Shown in pieces: positions 34,721 to 42,452 of a stretch of DNA of 64,000 nucleotides; position 1 is the first letter of the stretch, and every line of letters starts with the position of its first letter. The stretch is from positions 186,001-250,000 of the forward strand of contig NZ_MNBW01000006.1 in the NCBI RefSeq assembly GCF_001879715.1. Direction: 5' to 3'. The DNA is from Nioella nitratireducens. GTDB lineage: Bacteria > Pseudomonadota > Alphaproteobacteria > Rhodobacterales > Rhodobacteraceae. The notes below the pieces were generated by a model, which ran no database searches, had not been told where the DNA came from, and saw only the letters and a program-made list of their open reading frames with translations. Both the position numbers and the translations under genes were made by a program.

Positions 34721-35050
34721 TTACCCGTCGCTTGGCAATTCGCGTTCAAGAAACGCCTCGAACGCGTCCAGGTTCACGGCTTCGAACTGGCCAAAGCTTT
34801 GCATCCAGATCGAGGCGTCGCGCAGGGCGTCGGGTTCCAGTTTGCACCATTTCACCCGACCGCGCTTTTCCTGGGTTATCAGGCCCGCCCCCGCGAGGAT
34901 GACAAGGTGCTTGGAAATCGCGGCCAGCGACATTTCAAAAGGATCGGCCACATCGCTGACCGCCATGTCGTCTTCCAGCAGCATCGACAGGATGCGGCGG
35001 CGGGTAGGGTCGGCGAGGGCCGAAAAGACCGTGTCGAGATCGGCGGGCAT
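34721..35050 (-). CDS. ArsR-family winged-helix transcriptional regulator
   Basis: A 109-residue repressor of the ArsR/SdpR group. The HTH region is complete: FSALADPTRRRILSMLLEDDMAVSDVADPFEMSLAAISKHLVILAGAGLI, followed by the wing TQEKRGRVKWCKLE. The metal-binding ELCVCDL motif of ArsR/SmtB is missing, so this is not a classical arsenic or zinc sensor; its signal may be redox or protein based. It is likely autoregulated through the stacked dyads 30-67 nt upstream of its start. No SRPBCC partner gene, common for this subgroup, is next to it. Confidence 0.85.
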   Translation of the reverse strand: MPADLDTVFSALADPTRRRILSMLLEDDMAVSDVADPFEMSLAAISKHLVILAGAGLITQEKRGRVKWCKLEPDALRDASIWMQSFGQFEAVNLDAFEAFLERELPSDG

Positions 35051-35079
35051 CAGGGGGACTCCGTCGGCAGGGCAAACTT

Positions 35080-35117
35080 AACCGTTCGGTTGATTATATC
35101 ATCAACCATATGGTTGA
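35080..35117. promoter_or_regulatory. Cluster of three overlapping dyads, probable ArsR operators
   Basis: Three inverted repeats overlap: AACCG-TT-CGGTT (35080-35091), GGTTGAT-6nt-ATCAACC (35088-35107) and the perfect 16-bp palindrome TCAACCATATGGTTGA (35102-35117). They share the AACC/GGTT half-site. Their place between the ArsR start and the atp promoter suggests autoregulation and possibly influence on the divergent atp operon. Confidence 0.75.
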
Positions 35118-35229
35118 ATATGGGAAATGGCCCCACAGCGCCGCCATGGGCCGCGACGCGATTGTCGCACGGAAATAAAATCATTTAAAAACAACTATTT
35201 AAAACTTTCCCGCACGGTTAAACTACGCG

Positions 35230-35258
35230 TTGACTCAGGGGGGAGACCTGCCTAGGTT
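35230..35258 (+). promoter_or_regulatory. Predicted sigma-70 promoter of the atp (Fo) operon
   Basis: TTGACT and TAGGTT are separated by 17 nt, giving a start near 35265, 25 nt before the atpI ATG. An AT-rich stretch with TTTAAAAACAACTATTTAAA at about 35183-35202 lies upstream and could act as an UP element. The spacing is ideal, and the -35 matches 5/6. Confidence 0.6.
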
Positions 35259-35289
35259 CCGCCCGAACCTCGAAGGGGTGCGTTTTGTG

Positions 35290-35622
35290 ATGTCCGATGG
35301 GCCTGATCCCGACCGGCTGAAAGACCTGGATGCTCGGTTGAGCCGCCTGAAGTCTGGCCAAGGCACCGCGAAACCCCATACCGAGGAGCACTATTCCATG
35401 GCGCAGCACGCCTGGCGGATGGTGATCGAGCTTGTGGCCGGTCTTGGGATCGGGTTCGCCATAGGTTTTGGGCTGGATACCCTGTTGGGAACCCTGCCTT
35501 GGCTGATGGTGGTGTTTACGGTGCTGGGTTTCATGGCGGGCATCAAGACGATGATGCGATCCGCGCAGGAAATGCAGCGAGAGAACGAAGCGGCGAATGC
35601 CGCGCGCGATGAGAGGGAATGA
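35290..35622 (+). CDS. atpI: ATP synthase subunit I (AtpI/AtpZ family)
   Basis: A 110-residue small membrane protein of the AtpI family, thought to help assemble the c-ring or supply ions during Fo assembly. It has a charged N-terminal segment (DPDRLKDLDARLSRLKSGQ), two hydrophobic helices (MVIELVAGLGIGFAIGFGLDTLLG and LPWLMVVFTVLGFMAGIKTMM) and a charged tail. The ATG at 35290 follows no strong Shine-Dalgarno. It is the first gene of the Fo operon, 3 nt before atpB. A TTG start 20 codons upstream is possible but falls in the promoter. Confidence 0.85.
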   Translation: MSDGPDPDRLKDLDARLSRLKSGQGTAKPHTEEHYSMAQHAWRMVIELVAGLGIGFAIGFGLDTLLGTLPWLMVVFTVLGFMAGIKTMMRSAQEMQRENEAANAARDERE

Positions 35623-35625
35623 GAC

Positions 35626-36456
35626 GTGTCTGGAGAAGCAGAGACTCACGGTGAAGACGCCCTGGCCGCAACCGGTGCGGATGCCGCAGCAGCGCATGGC
35701 GCCGACGCGGCCCATTCCGCGAATAGCGGTCTTCAGATTCACCCGATGGATCAGTTCGTTGTGCACCCGCTCTTCGGCGACGGCCCGATCCATTGGTATA
35801 CCCCAACCAACGTGACCCTCTGGATGGCCATTGCCGTTCTGCTGATCGCGCTGATGATGGTTGTCGGCACCCGTGGCCGCGCGATCGTGCCCTCGCGCTT
35901 CCAGTCGATCGCCGAACTGGCCTATGGCTTCGTGCGCAAGATGGTCGAGGATGTGGCAGGCAAGGATGCGCTGCCCTTCTTCCCCTATATCATGACGCTG
36001 TTCATGTTCATCGTCTTCGCCAACTTCCTTGGTCTTGTGCCGATGAGCTTCACGACCACCGCCCATATCGCCGTTACCGCGATGCTGGCCCTGGCCGTGT
36101 TCCTGACCGTGACCATTGTCGGCTTCGTCAAGAACGGAACCAAGTTCCTCGGGCTCTTTTGGGTGTCGTCCGCGCCGCTGCCGCTGCGGCCGATCCTCGC
36201 AATCATCGAGCTGATTTCCTACTTCGTCCGTCCTGTCAGCCACTCCATTCGTCTTGGAGGCAACATGATGGCCGGTCACGCCGTGATCAAAGTGTTCGCC
36301 GGGTTTGCGGGTGTGCTGGGCGTGGGCGCCGTCGCCCCGATCGCCGCCATCACCGCGATCTACGGTCTCGAAATTCTTGTGGCCTTCATTCAGGCCTACG
36401 TCTTCACCATCCTGACATGCGTTTATCTGAAAGACGCGCTGCATCCGTCGCACTGA
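35626..36456 (+). CDS. atpB: ATP synthase Fo subunit a
   Basis: A 276-residue proton-channel subunit. It begins with a GTG codon at 35626 (ribosome site GAGGGAATGA). The polar N-terminal region is rich in Ala, His and Asp; the six-helix domain follows. The functional Arg lies in [23 protein letters not shown], the hallmark of subunit a. The proton half-channel residues sit in [25 protein letters not shown] near the C-terminus. Fo genes in this order without F1 genes are the normal split arrangement in Rhodobacterales. Confidence 0.95.
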   Translation: MSGEAETHGEDALAATGADAAAAHGADAAHSANSGLQIHPMDQFVVHPLFGDGPIHWYTPTNVTLWMAIAVLLIALMMVVGTRGRAIVPSRFQSIAELAYGFVRKMVEDVAGKDALPFFPYIMTLFMFIVFANFLGLVPMSFTTTAHIAVTAMLALAVFLTVTIVGFVKNGTKFLGLFWVSSAPLPLRPILAIIELISYFVRPVSHSIRLGGNMMAGHAVIKVFAGFAGVLGVGAVAPIAAITAIYGLEILVAFIQAYVFTILTCVYLKDALHPSH

Positions 36457-36509
36457 GCGGCGGACGGGATAGAAATCTACAGCCAATTCCAACGTAAGGA
36501 GAAACGGAA

Positions 36510-36746
36510 ATGGAAGGCGATATCGCACAACTGGGTCAATTCATCGGTGCCGGCCTTGCAGCCATCGGTTCGGGCGCATCGGCAATCGGTGTGGGCCATG
36601 TGGCAGGCAACTTCCTGGCCGGCGCCCTGCGCAACCCCTCGGCCGCGGCCGGTCAGACCGCGACTCTCTTCATCGGCATCGCATTTGCAGAAGCACTGGG
36701 GATCTTCTCGTTCCTCGTCGCTCTGCTGCTGATGTTCGCCGTCTAA
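36510..36746 (+). CDS. atpE: ATP synthase Fo subunit c
   Basis: A 78-residue hairpin of two membrane helices that forms the rotating c-ring. The first helix carries the glycine-rich [28 protein letters not shown]. The polar loop is RNPSAAAGQ, and the second helix contains the proton-carrying E61 in [33 protein letters not shown] precedes the ATG as a strong ribosome site, consistent with the many copies needed per complex. A hairpin just after the gene may protect its mRNA. Confidence 0.96.
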   Translation: MEGDIAQLGQFIGAGLAAIGSGASAIGVGHVAGNFLAGALRNPSAAAGQTATLFIGIAFAEALGIFSFLVALLLMFAV

Positions 36747-36770
36747 GCCTTTCGCGAACCATCCTTACGG

Positions 36771-36803
36771 CCGGGCCGCTTGCCATGCGTGCGAGCGGTC
36801 CGG
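36771..36803 (+). ncRNA. mRNA hairpin between atpE and atpF'
   Basis: CCGGGCCGCT (36771-36780) and AGCGGTCCGG (36794-36803) form a 10-bp stem with one G-U pair and a 13-nt loop, 24 nt after the atpE stop and 26 nt before the next ATG. There is no T-run. It is a candidate processing or stabilising element that raises c-subunit output over its neighbours; this is inferred. Confidence 0.5.
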
Positions 36804-36829
36804 TGTAACCAGGTTCCACGGAGGACAAG

Positions 36830-37357
36830 ATGGCCGTTGACGCACACGACGCAGCTGCTTCTGCCCCCGGCATGCCGCAGCTCGACATTACTACCTTCCC
36901 GAACCAGATCTTCTGGCTCGTGGTCACCATCGTGGTGATCTACCTGATCCTGTCTCGCGTCGCGCTGCCCCGTATCGGGGCTGTCCTGGCCGAGCGTCAG
37001 GGAACCATAACGAATGACATCGCCGCCGCCGAGGACCTGAAGCGTCAGGCCGCAGAGGCAGAGGACGCCTATAACAAGGCCCTCGCCGAAGCACGGTCGG
37101 AAGCGCAAACCATCGCCGCCGAAGCCCGCGCCGAGATCATGGCGGAACTGGCGGATGCCACCGCGAAGGCCGACGCAGAAATCGCAGCCAAGGCCGCCGA
37201 GTCCGAGGCCCGCATCGCGGAAATCCGTGAAGGCGCCCTCGCGGCAGTCGAAATCGTTGCCAAGGACACCGCGTCCGAGCTGGTTGCGGCGCTTGCGCCG
37301 ACCGCCTCTGACGACGCGGCGCTTGCGGCAGCCGTTTCCGAGCGGTTGAAAGGATAA
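36830..37357 (+). CDS. atpG: ATP synthase Fo subunit b'
   Basis: A 175-residue peripheral-stalk subunit of the b' type found in photosynthetic and alphaproteobacterial lineages (also called atpF2). It has an Ala-rich N-terminus, one membrane helix ([25 protein letters not shown]) and a long charged coiled-coil tail with heptad Ala/Glu repeats ([38 protein letters not shown]). Together with subunit b it makes a b/b' heterodimer. A GGAG ribosome site precedes the ATG. The b gene starts 5 nt after its stop. Confidence 0.92.
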   Translation: MAVDAHDAAASAPGMPQLDITTFPNQIFWLVVTIVVIYLILSRVALPRIGAVLAERQGTITNDIAAAEDLKRQAAEAEDAYNKALAEARSEAQTIAAEARAEIMAELADATAKADAEIAAKAAESEARIAEIREGALAAVEIVAKDTASELVAALAPTASDDAALAAAVSERLKG

Positions 37358-37362
37358 GTGCC

Positions 37363-37917
37363 ATGAAACGCCTTGCTGTTCTCTTTGCACTGACCGCCTC
37401 GCCCGCCATGGCGGCGACCGGTCTGTCCTTCTCGCTTTACAACACCAACTTCGTGGTGTTGCTGGCGTTCCTCTGCTTCATCGGCGTGCTGTTCTACTTC
37501 AAGGTGCCGGGCATGCTGACGAAGATGCTCGATGCCCGTGCCGAGCAGATTCGCACCGAACTGGACGAAGCCCGCGCTCTGCGGGAAGAAGCCCAGACCA
37601 TCCTCGCCTCGTATGAGCGCAAGCAACGGGAAGTGGCTGACCAGTCCGACCGCATCATCGCCCATGCCCGTGAAGAGGCGACGCTGGCGGCCGAACAGGC
37701 CAAGCAGGATCTGAAGGACTCGATTGCGCGCCGTCTGGCCGCCGCCGAGGATCAGATCGCCTCGGCCGAGGCTGGCGCGCTGCGCGAAGTGCGTGACCGT
37801 GCCGTTTCCATCGCCGTGGCAGCCGCCGCCGATGTGATCGCCGCAAAAACCAGCGCCGCCGATCAGAACAAGCTGATCGACGCTGCTATCGACGAGGTTG
37901 GCGCGCGCCTGCACTAA
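37363..37917 (+). CDS. atpF: ATP synthase Fo subunit b
   Basis: A 184-residue peripheral-stalk subunit. The N-terminal [20 protein letters not shown] looks like a cleavable signal or extra hydrophobic segment. It is followed by the main anchor helix ([25 protein letters not shown]) and a long coiled coil ([27 protein letters not shown] onward). It ends the Fo operon, and a terminator follows. The F1 genes atpHAGDC must lie elsewhere in the genome. Confidence 0.93.
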   Translation: MKRLAVLFALTASPAMAATGLSFSLYNTNFVVLLAFLCFIGVLFYFKVPGMLTKMLDARAEQIRTELDEARALREEAQTILASYERKQREVADQSDRIIAHAREEATLAAEQAKQDLKDSIARRLAAAEDQIASAEAGALREVRDRAVSIAVAAAADVIAAKTSAADQNKLIDAAIDEVGARLH

Positions 37918-37944
37918 GGCCGCTCTGCCCGCATCATCGGATTG

Positions 37945-37983
37945 CCCCCGGCTGACGTGATGTCAGGCCGGGGGTTTCCTTTT
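37945..37983 (+). terminator. Rho-independent terminator of the atp operon
   Basis: CCCCCGGC (37945-37952) and GCCGGGGG pair around an inner TGAC/GTCA stem with a single bulge, followed by TTTCCTTTT. It lies 28 nt after the atpF stop. Confidence 0.85.
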
Positions 37984-38040
37984 CCGGGAATGCCTGCGGT
38001 CCTATATCGAACCTTCACAGGAACCGACGCGAGGCCCCCA

Positions 38041-39060
38041 ATGCCCCTTCCCGATACGATGACCGCCCTGATCCTGCGCCATGATGGCTATGCCAAGGAT
38101 CGCTCGACCGGCACGCCGACAGACCTGTCGCCTTTCCTTGAGCTGGCAGAGGTGCCCGTGCCGCAGCCGGGGCCAGGGCAGGCCCTGATCAAGGTGGCGC
38201 GGGCCGCGGTGAACCCGTCCGACGTGATGTTCGTGGCCGGGCTTTACGGGCAACCCCGCAAGGCAGGCCAGCCCGCCGGGTTCGAAGCCGTGGGCGAGGT
38301 CGTCGCGGGCGATACCCCGCTGATGGGGCAAAGGGTCAGCTTTTCCGGCGCGGGGCTGGGCACATGGGCGGATTATGCACTGGCCGATGTCAGCGGCCTG
38401 ATCCCCCTGCGCCCGGATGTGACGGATGAAGATGCCGCCGGGCTGATCGTGAACCCGCTGACGGCGATGGCGATGTTCGACATCGTGCAGCAAGATGGGG
38501 CTGACGGCTTCCTGTTCACCGCCGGGGGCTCGCAACTGGGGAAATTCCTGACTGCGCTTGGCCGAGATAGTGGCGTGGCCCCGATCCCGGTGGTCCGGCG
38601 CGAGGCGCAGGTTGGCCCGCTCAAGGCACTTGGCGCGGCCGAGGTACTGGTCACGACCGACCCCGATTTCCCCGAGCGGATGGCCGACGTGATGAAGACC
38701 TATGGACCCCGCATTCTGTTGGATGCGGTGGCCGACCAGATTTCAGCCGACCTGTTCTTTGCCATGCCGCGCGGCGCGCGCTGGATTCCCTATGGGCGGC
38801 TGTCGACCGAGGCCCCCCGTCTGGACCAGATCGGGCAGTTCATCTTCATGGACAAATCGGTGCAGGGATTCTGGCTGGCCAAGTGGTTCACCACCACCCC
38901 GCCCGAGCAGGTGGGCAAGGCTGTCGCGGCAGTGCAGGAACGGTTTGCCAGCGGCAAATGGACCACCGATATCTCGGCGGTCTTGCCGTTGCGCGACGCG
39001 CTGGATCGCTTGCCCGAGGCCCTGGCGGCGAAGGACGCAAAGATCCAGCTGGCGCCCTGA
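38041..39060 (+). CDS. Zinc-independent MDR oxidoreductase (quinone reductase-like)
   Basis: A 339-residue medium-chain dehydrogenase/reductase. It has the GroES-like fold opening (VPVPQPGPGQALIKVARAAVNPSDVMFVAGLYG) and an NADPH-binding Rossmann domain. The nucleotide motif is loose (FLFTAGGSQLGKFLTAL). The catalytic zinc ligands (Cys, His) of alcohol dehydrogenases are missing, which places it with quinone or enoyl reductases. The substrate is unknown. The start at 38041 fits the family length; an ATG at 38059 is possible. It follows the atp terminator and converges on an exported-protein gene. Confidence 0.8.
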   Translation: MPLPDTMTALILRHDGYAKDRSTGTPTDLSPFLELAEVPVPQPGPGQALIKVARAAVNPSDVMFVAGLYGQPRKAGQPAGFEAVGEVVAGDTPLMGQRVSFSGAGLGTWADYALADVSGLIPLRPDVTDEDAAGLIVNPLTAMAMFDIVQQDGADGFLFTAGGSQLGKFLTALGRDSGVAPIPVVRREAQVGPLKALGAAEVLVTTDPDFPERMADVMKTYGPRILLDAVADQISADLFFAMPRGARWIPYGRLSTEAPRLDQIGQFIFMDKSVQGFWLAKWFTTTPPEQVGKAVAAVQERFASGKWTTDISAVLPLRDALDRLPEALAAKDAKIQLAP

Positions 39061-39105
39061 TGACCGGGTCGGCCCGCCGCGCCACGGGGCGGGCCGCGAC
39101 CAAGG

Positions 39106-39681
39106 TCACATGCCGAAAGACATCATCTCGCGAAAGTCCATGCTTTCCAGCGTCTGTTGCATGGTGTCGGTGTCGCCATCCTCGGCCTGAATCAGGATGC
39201 GGTTGCCGACCAGCGCCGACAGGTTGCCGTCCTGGTTGAGGAAGCTCTGGCGGTTGATCCGCACGATCTGACCCATCGAGGCCATCATCTGCGAATTGCC
39301 CAACATGGCCCCCATCGAGGTGACCATCGGGTTATCGGCCATCAGCGTGATGGTAAATCCGCGCCCCGGCCCGGTATATTCACCGCGCGCGATGGTGCCG
39401 CCGCCCATGAACGCCATGCCTTGCCCCGCTTCCTGGTCGATGGTCATGGTCCAGCCATCCAGCGGTTCGGGCAGGTAGGCCTGCAAGCCTTCGGCGACAA
39501 GGCCGTTCAGCAATTGCTGCGCATAGGCCAGTTCGTCCAGCGCGTATTGAATATCGCCGTCGGCATAGGCATCCATGGCGGATTGCAGGGTGGCGGTGAT
39601 TTCATCCTCGTGACTGTCGGCCAGCGCGGGCAGCGGGGCGAACGCGAGGGTGGCGGCAGCGGCAAGTGCTGTGAGTCGCAT
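39106..39681 (-). CDS. Conserved exported protein, Met-rich, function unknown
   Basis: A 191-residue protein with a clear signal peptide (MRLTALAAAATLAFAPLPALA, cleaved before DSH). The mature part starts with a helical region rich in Asp and Tyr (AMDAYADGDIQYALDELAYAQQLLNGL). Then comes a beta-rich region (WTMTIDQEAGQGMAFMGGGTIARGEYTG) with many methionines, ending LESMDFREMMSFGM. Met clusters of this kind occur in periplasmic copper proteins, but no full metal motif is present. I do not recognise a characterised family. It appears to be a single gene transcribed towards the MDR gene; GGAGAT stands before its ATG. Confidence 0.7.
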   Translation of the reverse strand: MRLTALAAAATLAFAPLPALADSHEDEITATLQSAMDAYADGDIQYALDELAYAQQLLNGLVAEGLQAYLPEPLDGWTMTIDQEAGQGMAFMGGGTIARGEYTGPGRGFTITLMADNPMVTSMGAMLGNSQMMASMGQIVRINRQSFLNQDGNLSALVGNRILIQAEDGDTDTMQQTLESMDFREMMSFGM

Positions 39682-39750
39682 GGGACATCTCCTTGACCGA
39701 ATGGGAATTGACCGGCCAAAGCGTAACGCCTGCTGGCCTGTCGTCCAAGC

Positions 39751-40740
39751 CTATCCGAACCGCGCCGCCCATGTCGGCAGCGGATCACCCGGCGCAGGGG
39801 TGGCGTGATAGACGCCCCGCGCAACGGCCCGCGACAGGCAAAGCGCGGCCGCGTGGCCAAGGTGCAGCGCGTCCCAGACCGGGTCTTGCAACCGGCGGTC
39901 GCCGGTCGCGGCGGCAAAGACCAGGTCGCCATCCATCGGCGTGTGGCTGGGATAGATGGCACGCGCCATGCCGTCATGGGCCGCTGTCGCCATGCGCGTG
40001 GCCTGCGCCTGCGTCAGGTCTGCGTCGGTGGCGACAATGGCGATGGTCGTGGCGGCGCCCGGCCCGCCCTTGTGGCGCGGCGATTGGCTGGCGTCGAAGC
40101 CGGGGGCCGGGCCGAGAGCGCCGAACTCGCCACCCATTTCAAAGGGCGCGGCCCAGAAATGGCCGCTGTCGCCAACGGTGACCTGCCCGAGCGCGTTGAC
40201 CACGACCAGCGCACCCACGGTATGGCCCGAGGGCAGGACCACCGAGGCAGATCCCAGCCCGCCCTTGAGGTCGGCGATGATCGCACCGGTGCCCGCGCCT
40301 GCGGTGCCAAGGACAAAATCCACGCCCGCCGCCGCCGCCGCTGCGGCCCCCAGCCGTTTATAGGGGTTCTCGGGCCAGTCCTTGTGACCGCCGTTGACCA
40401 GGTCAAAGACGATGGCCCCGGGCACGATCGGCACAAGTTGATCGCCCACGGCAAAGCCCCGGCCTTGGGCCCGCAGCCAGTCCGCCGCGCCGGACGCCGC
40501 GTCCAGCCCGAAGGCCGAGCCTCCCGCCAGCATCAGCGCATCGACCTCTTGCACCGTCTTGTCCGGGGCCAGCAGGTCGGTTTCCCGTGTGCCGGGCGCG
40601 CCGCCCATCACATGCACCGCCGCCGTGAAGGGGGCGTCGCCAAGCAGCACGGTCGCGCCGGTCTTGATGCCGTGATCCTCGGCATTTCCGACGCGCAGGC
40701 CGGGCACATCGGTGATCAGGTTTCTGGGGCCGGGATGCAT
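39751..40740 (-). CDS. P1 family (S58, DmpA-like) peptidase
   Basis: A 329-residue Ntn-type hydrolase of the P1/S58 family, which includes D-aminopeptidase DmpA and 6-aminohexanoate oligomer hydrolases; these mature by self-cleavage. The N-terminal GLRVGNAEDHGIKTGATVLL and the GGSAFGLDAASGAADWL region are typical. The GGLGSAS segment (in DLKGGLGSASVVLPSGHTVGALVVVNALG) marks the likely autocleavage point, with Ser as new N-terminus and nucleophile. No signal peptide is seen. The start at 40740 is directly behind repeat copy D. Its physiological substrate is unknown; a peptide, beta-peptide or amide is expected. Confidence 0.85.
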   Translation of the reverse strand: MHPGPRNLITDVPGLRVGNAEDHGIKTGATVLLGDAPFTAAVHVMGGAPGTRETDLLAPDKTVQEVDALMLAGGSAFGLDAASGAADWLRAQGRGFAVGDQLVPIVPGAIVFDLVNGGHKDWPENPYKRLGAAAAAAAGVDFVLGTAGAGTGAIIADLKGGLGSASVVLPSGHTVGALVVVNALGQVTVGDSGHFWAAPFEMGGEFGALGPAPGFDASQSPRHKGGPGAATTIAIVATDADLTQAQATRMATAAHDGMARAIYPSHTPMDGDLVFAAATGDRRLQDPVWDALHLGHAAALCLSRAVARGVYHATPAPGDPLPTWAARFG

Positions 40741-40748
40741 CACGCCTT

Positions 40749-40798
40749 GCTTTCTCCTTGTAAAAATACTCCGGGGGTCCGGGGGCTGGCCCCCGGCC
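40749..40798 (-). repeat. Dispersed intergenic repeat, copy D
   Basis: On the minus strand this copy reads GGGGGCCAGCCCCC (hairpin), GGACCCCCGGAGTATTTTT, then ACAAGGAGAAAGC, ending 9 nt before the P1 peptidase ATG. It lacks the GTCGCC-GGCGAC hairpin of copies A and C. AAGGAG here is a variant of the AAGAAGAAG end. Confidence 0.75.
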
Positions 40799-40804
40799 CG
40801 ACCT

Positions 40805-41545
40805 TCAGATACAGCGCCCGCCATCCACTTCCATCGCCACGCCTGTCACCATGCTGGCTTCGTCCGAGCACAGGTAAAGCGCGGCATTGGCGATGTCCTC
40901 GGGTGTCGAGAAACGGCCGAGCGGGATGGTGGAGATGAACTTGGCCCGCATTTCGGGCGTGTCCTCGCCCATGAAGCTTTTGAGCAGTGGCGTTTCCCCG
41001 GCCACCGGGTTCACGGCGTTGACGCGGATGCCGAAGGGGGCAAGCTCTACCGCCATCGCCTTGGTGGCGGTGATCATCCAGCCCTTCGACGCGTTGTACC
41101 AGTTGAGGTTGGGCCGGGGAGAAACGCCTGCCGTCGAGGCCACGTTCAGGATCGCGCCTTTGCCCGCGTCTTTCATATGCGGAACCAGTTCGCGCGCGGT
41201 CAGGTAGACCGACTTGGCGTTGACGTTCAGGACGCGGTCGAACTCGTCCTCGGTTACGGTTTCCAGCGGTTTCGGCAGGTGGGTGATGCCTGCGTTGTTG
41301 ACGAGAATGTCGACCCGACCCCACGCGGCAAGGGCGGCTTGGGCCATCGCCTTGACGCTGTCGCCATCGGCCACGTCCGTTTCCTGCGCGATGCCGCCGA
41401 TTTCTTGTGCAATGGCTCCGGCCGCCTCGGCATTGAGGTCGGCGACCATCACCGTCGCGCCCTCTGCCGCGAAACGCCGCGCGATGCCCGCGCCAAAGCC
41501 CGATCCCGCGCCGGTCACGATCGCGGTTTTTCCGTCCAGTCTCAT
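40805..41545 (-). CDS. Short-chain dehydrogenase (SDR, FabG/glucose dehydrogenase-like)
   Basis: A 246-residue classical SDR. The cofactor motif is TGAGSGFG near the N-terminus, with NNAG and the catalytic Ser in NVASTAG. YNASK carries the active Tyr and Lys, and the C-terminal end is SMVTGVAMEVDGGRCI, common to SDRs that act on sugar, alcohol or acyl substrates. The start is the ATG at 41545 because GGGAGGTGA sits right before it, not the GTG two codons earlier. It lies between a P1 peptidase and a LuxR-type regulator; no defined pathway is visible. Confidence 0.87.
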   Translation of the reverse strand: MRLDGKTAIVTGAGSGFGAGIARRFAAEGATVMVADLNAEAAGAIAQEIGGIAQETDVADGDSVKAMAQAALAAWGRVDILVNNAGITHLPKPLETVTEDEFDRVLNVNAKSVYLTARELVPHMKDAGKGAILNVASTAGVSPRPNLNWYNASKGWMITATKAMAVELAPFGIRVNAVNPVAGETPLLKSFMGEDTPEMRAKFISTIPLGRFSTPEDIANAALYLCSDEASMVTGVAMEVDGGRCI

Positions 41546-41605
41546 GCTCACCTCCCTTTGGTTGCGGCGATGTTTCCACGAAACCGGCGGGGCGGAAAGG
41601 GGGTG

Positions 41606-42382
41606 TCAGGCAGGTGTGCCAAGGATCATGGCCGTCAGCGCGGTGGCCGAGCCGACGCCAAGTCGCCGATAGGCCCGTTTGCGAAGGGTTCGGACAGAGT
41701 TTTCCGAGATGCCCAGTTCCAAAGCCGTTCCCGCCACCGACAGCCCCCGCGCGGCATGGTCGCACACCTCGGCCTCGCGCGGGGTCAGCGCGGCGAAACG
41801 GCCAAGGTTGCGAAGCCGCAGATCGCTGGCGGTGCGGGCGGGCAGGGGCGTGGTGCCGACGATACGGTGGCGCAGGCCGATCAGTTCGTGGGCCAGCGGC
41901 AGGACACGATGCAGGCCGGTAATATCTGTATCTGACAGCCAGCCAGACTGCACCGCGCGCAGGTAGAACGAGACAAAGCCGCCGCGCCCCATGCGCGAGG
42001 CGACCGAGACGCGTTCGATCACCTGGTCGCGGGCGTAGATCGGGGCGCGAGGGTCGCCCTCGGGCGGGTGCCAGCGGTCGATCACCAGCCCCTGAGACGG
42101 CGCGCGGCGAATGCGGTCGGCAAAGTCGCGCCGCAGGCTGTCATGCGAGGTGATGGTGCGGGCGTTGCGGTTGAACCAATAGTCGCTCATCCGGCCCGAC
42201 CAGACCGTCAGCACCGGTTCCGGGCGGCGCAGGTCGGGCACGTAGAAGGCACCGAAATTGGCGATCTCGGTGGCGCTGCGGATATGGGCCAACAGCGCCG
42301 CGCCAAAGCCGTCGGTCGGCACGGTGGCGACAAGGCGGGCCACCGCGTCGCGGACCAGGGGGGTTGGGGCAATGTCATCCAT
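41606..42382 (-). CDS. LuxR-family (C-terminal HTH) transcriptional regulator
   Basis: A 258-residue regulator. The C-terminal LuxR-type HTH is complete: LTPREAEVCDHAARGLSVAGTALELGISENSVRTLRKRAYRRLGVGSATAL. The N-terminal 190 residues look like a sensor domain with a few aromatic residues (WSGRMSDYWFNRNARTITSHDS) but lack an evident autoinducer-binding or receiver signature. It is divergent from the reductive dehalogenase gene, with only 70 nt between the two starts. It is therefore the likely regulator of that gene and may sense a phenolic or halogenated compound; this is inferred. The start is the ATG at 42382 which fits the family. Confidence 0.8.
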   Translation of the reverse strand: MDDIAPTPLVRDAVARLVATVPTDGFGAALLAHIRSATEIANFGAFYVPDLRRPEPVLTVWSGRMSDYWFNRNARTITSHDSLRRDFADRIRRAPSQGLVIDRWHPPEGDPRAPIYARDQVIERVSVASRMGRGGFVSFYLRAVQSGWLSDTDITGLHRVLPLAHELIGLRHRIVGTTPLPARTASDLRLRNLGRFAALTPREAEVCDHAARGLSVAGTALELGISENSVRTLRKRAYRRLGVGSATALTAMILGTPA

Positions 42383-42452
42383 TCGGGTGACAGCATAGGG
42401 CGTGGGCGTCGGGTATTGCAAGACGGCTACCCCACCAGACCCGGAGCCGCCT

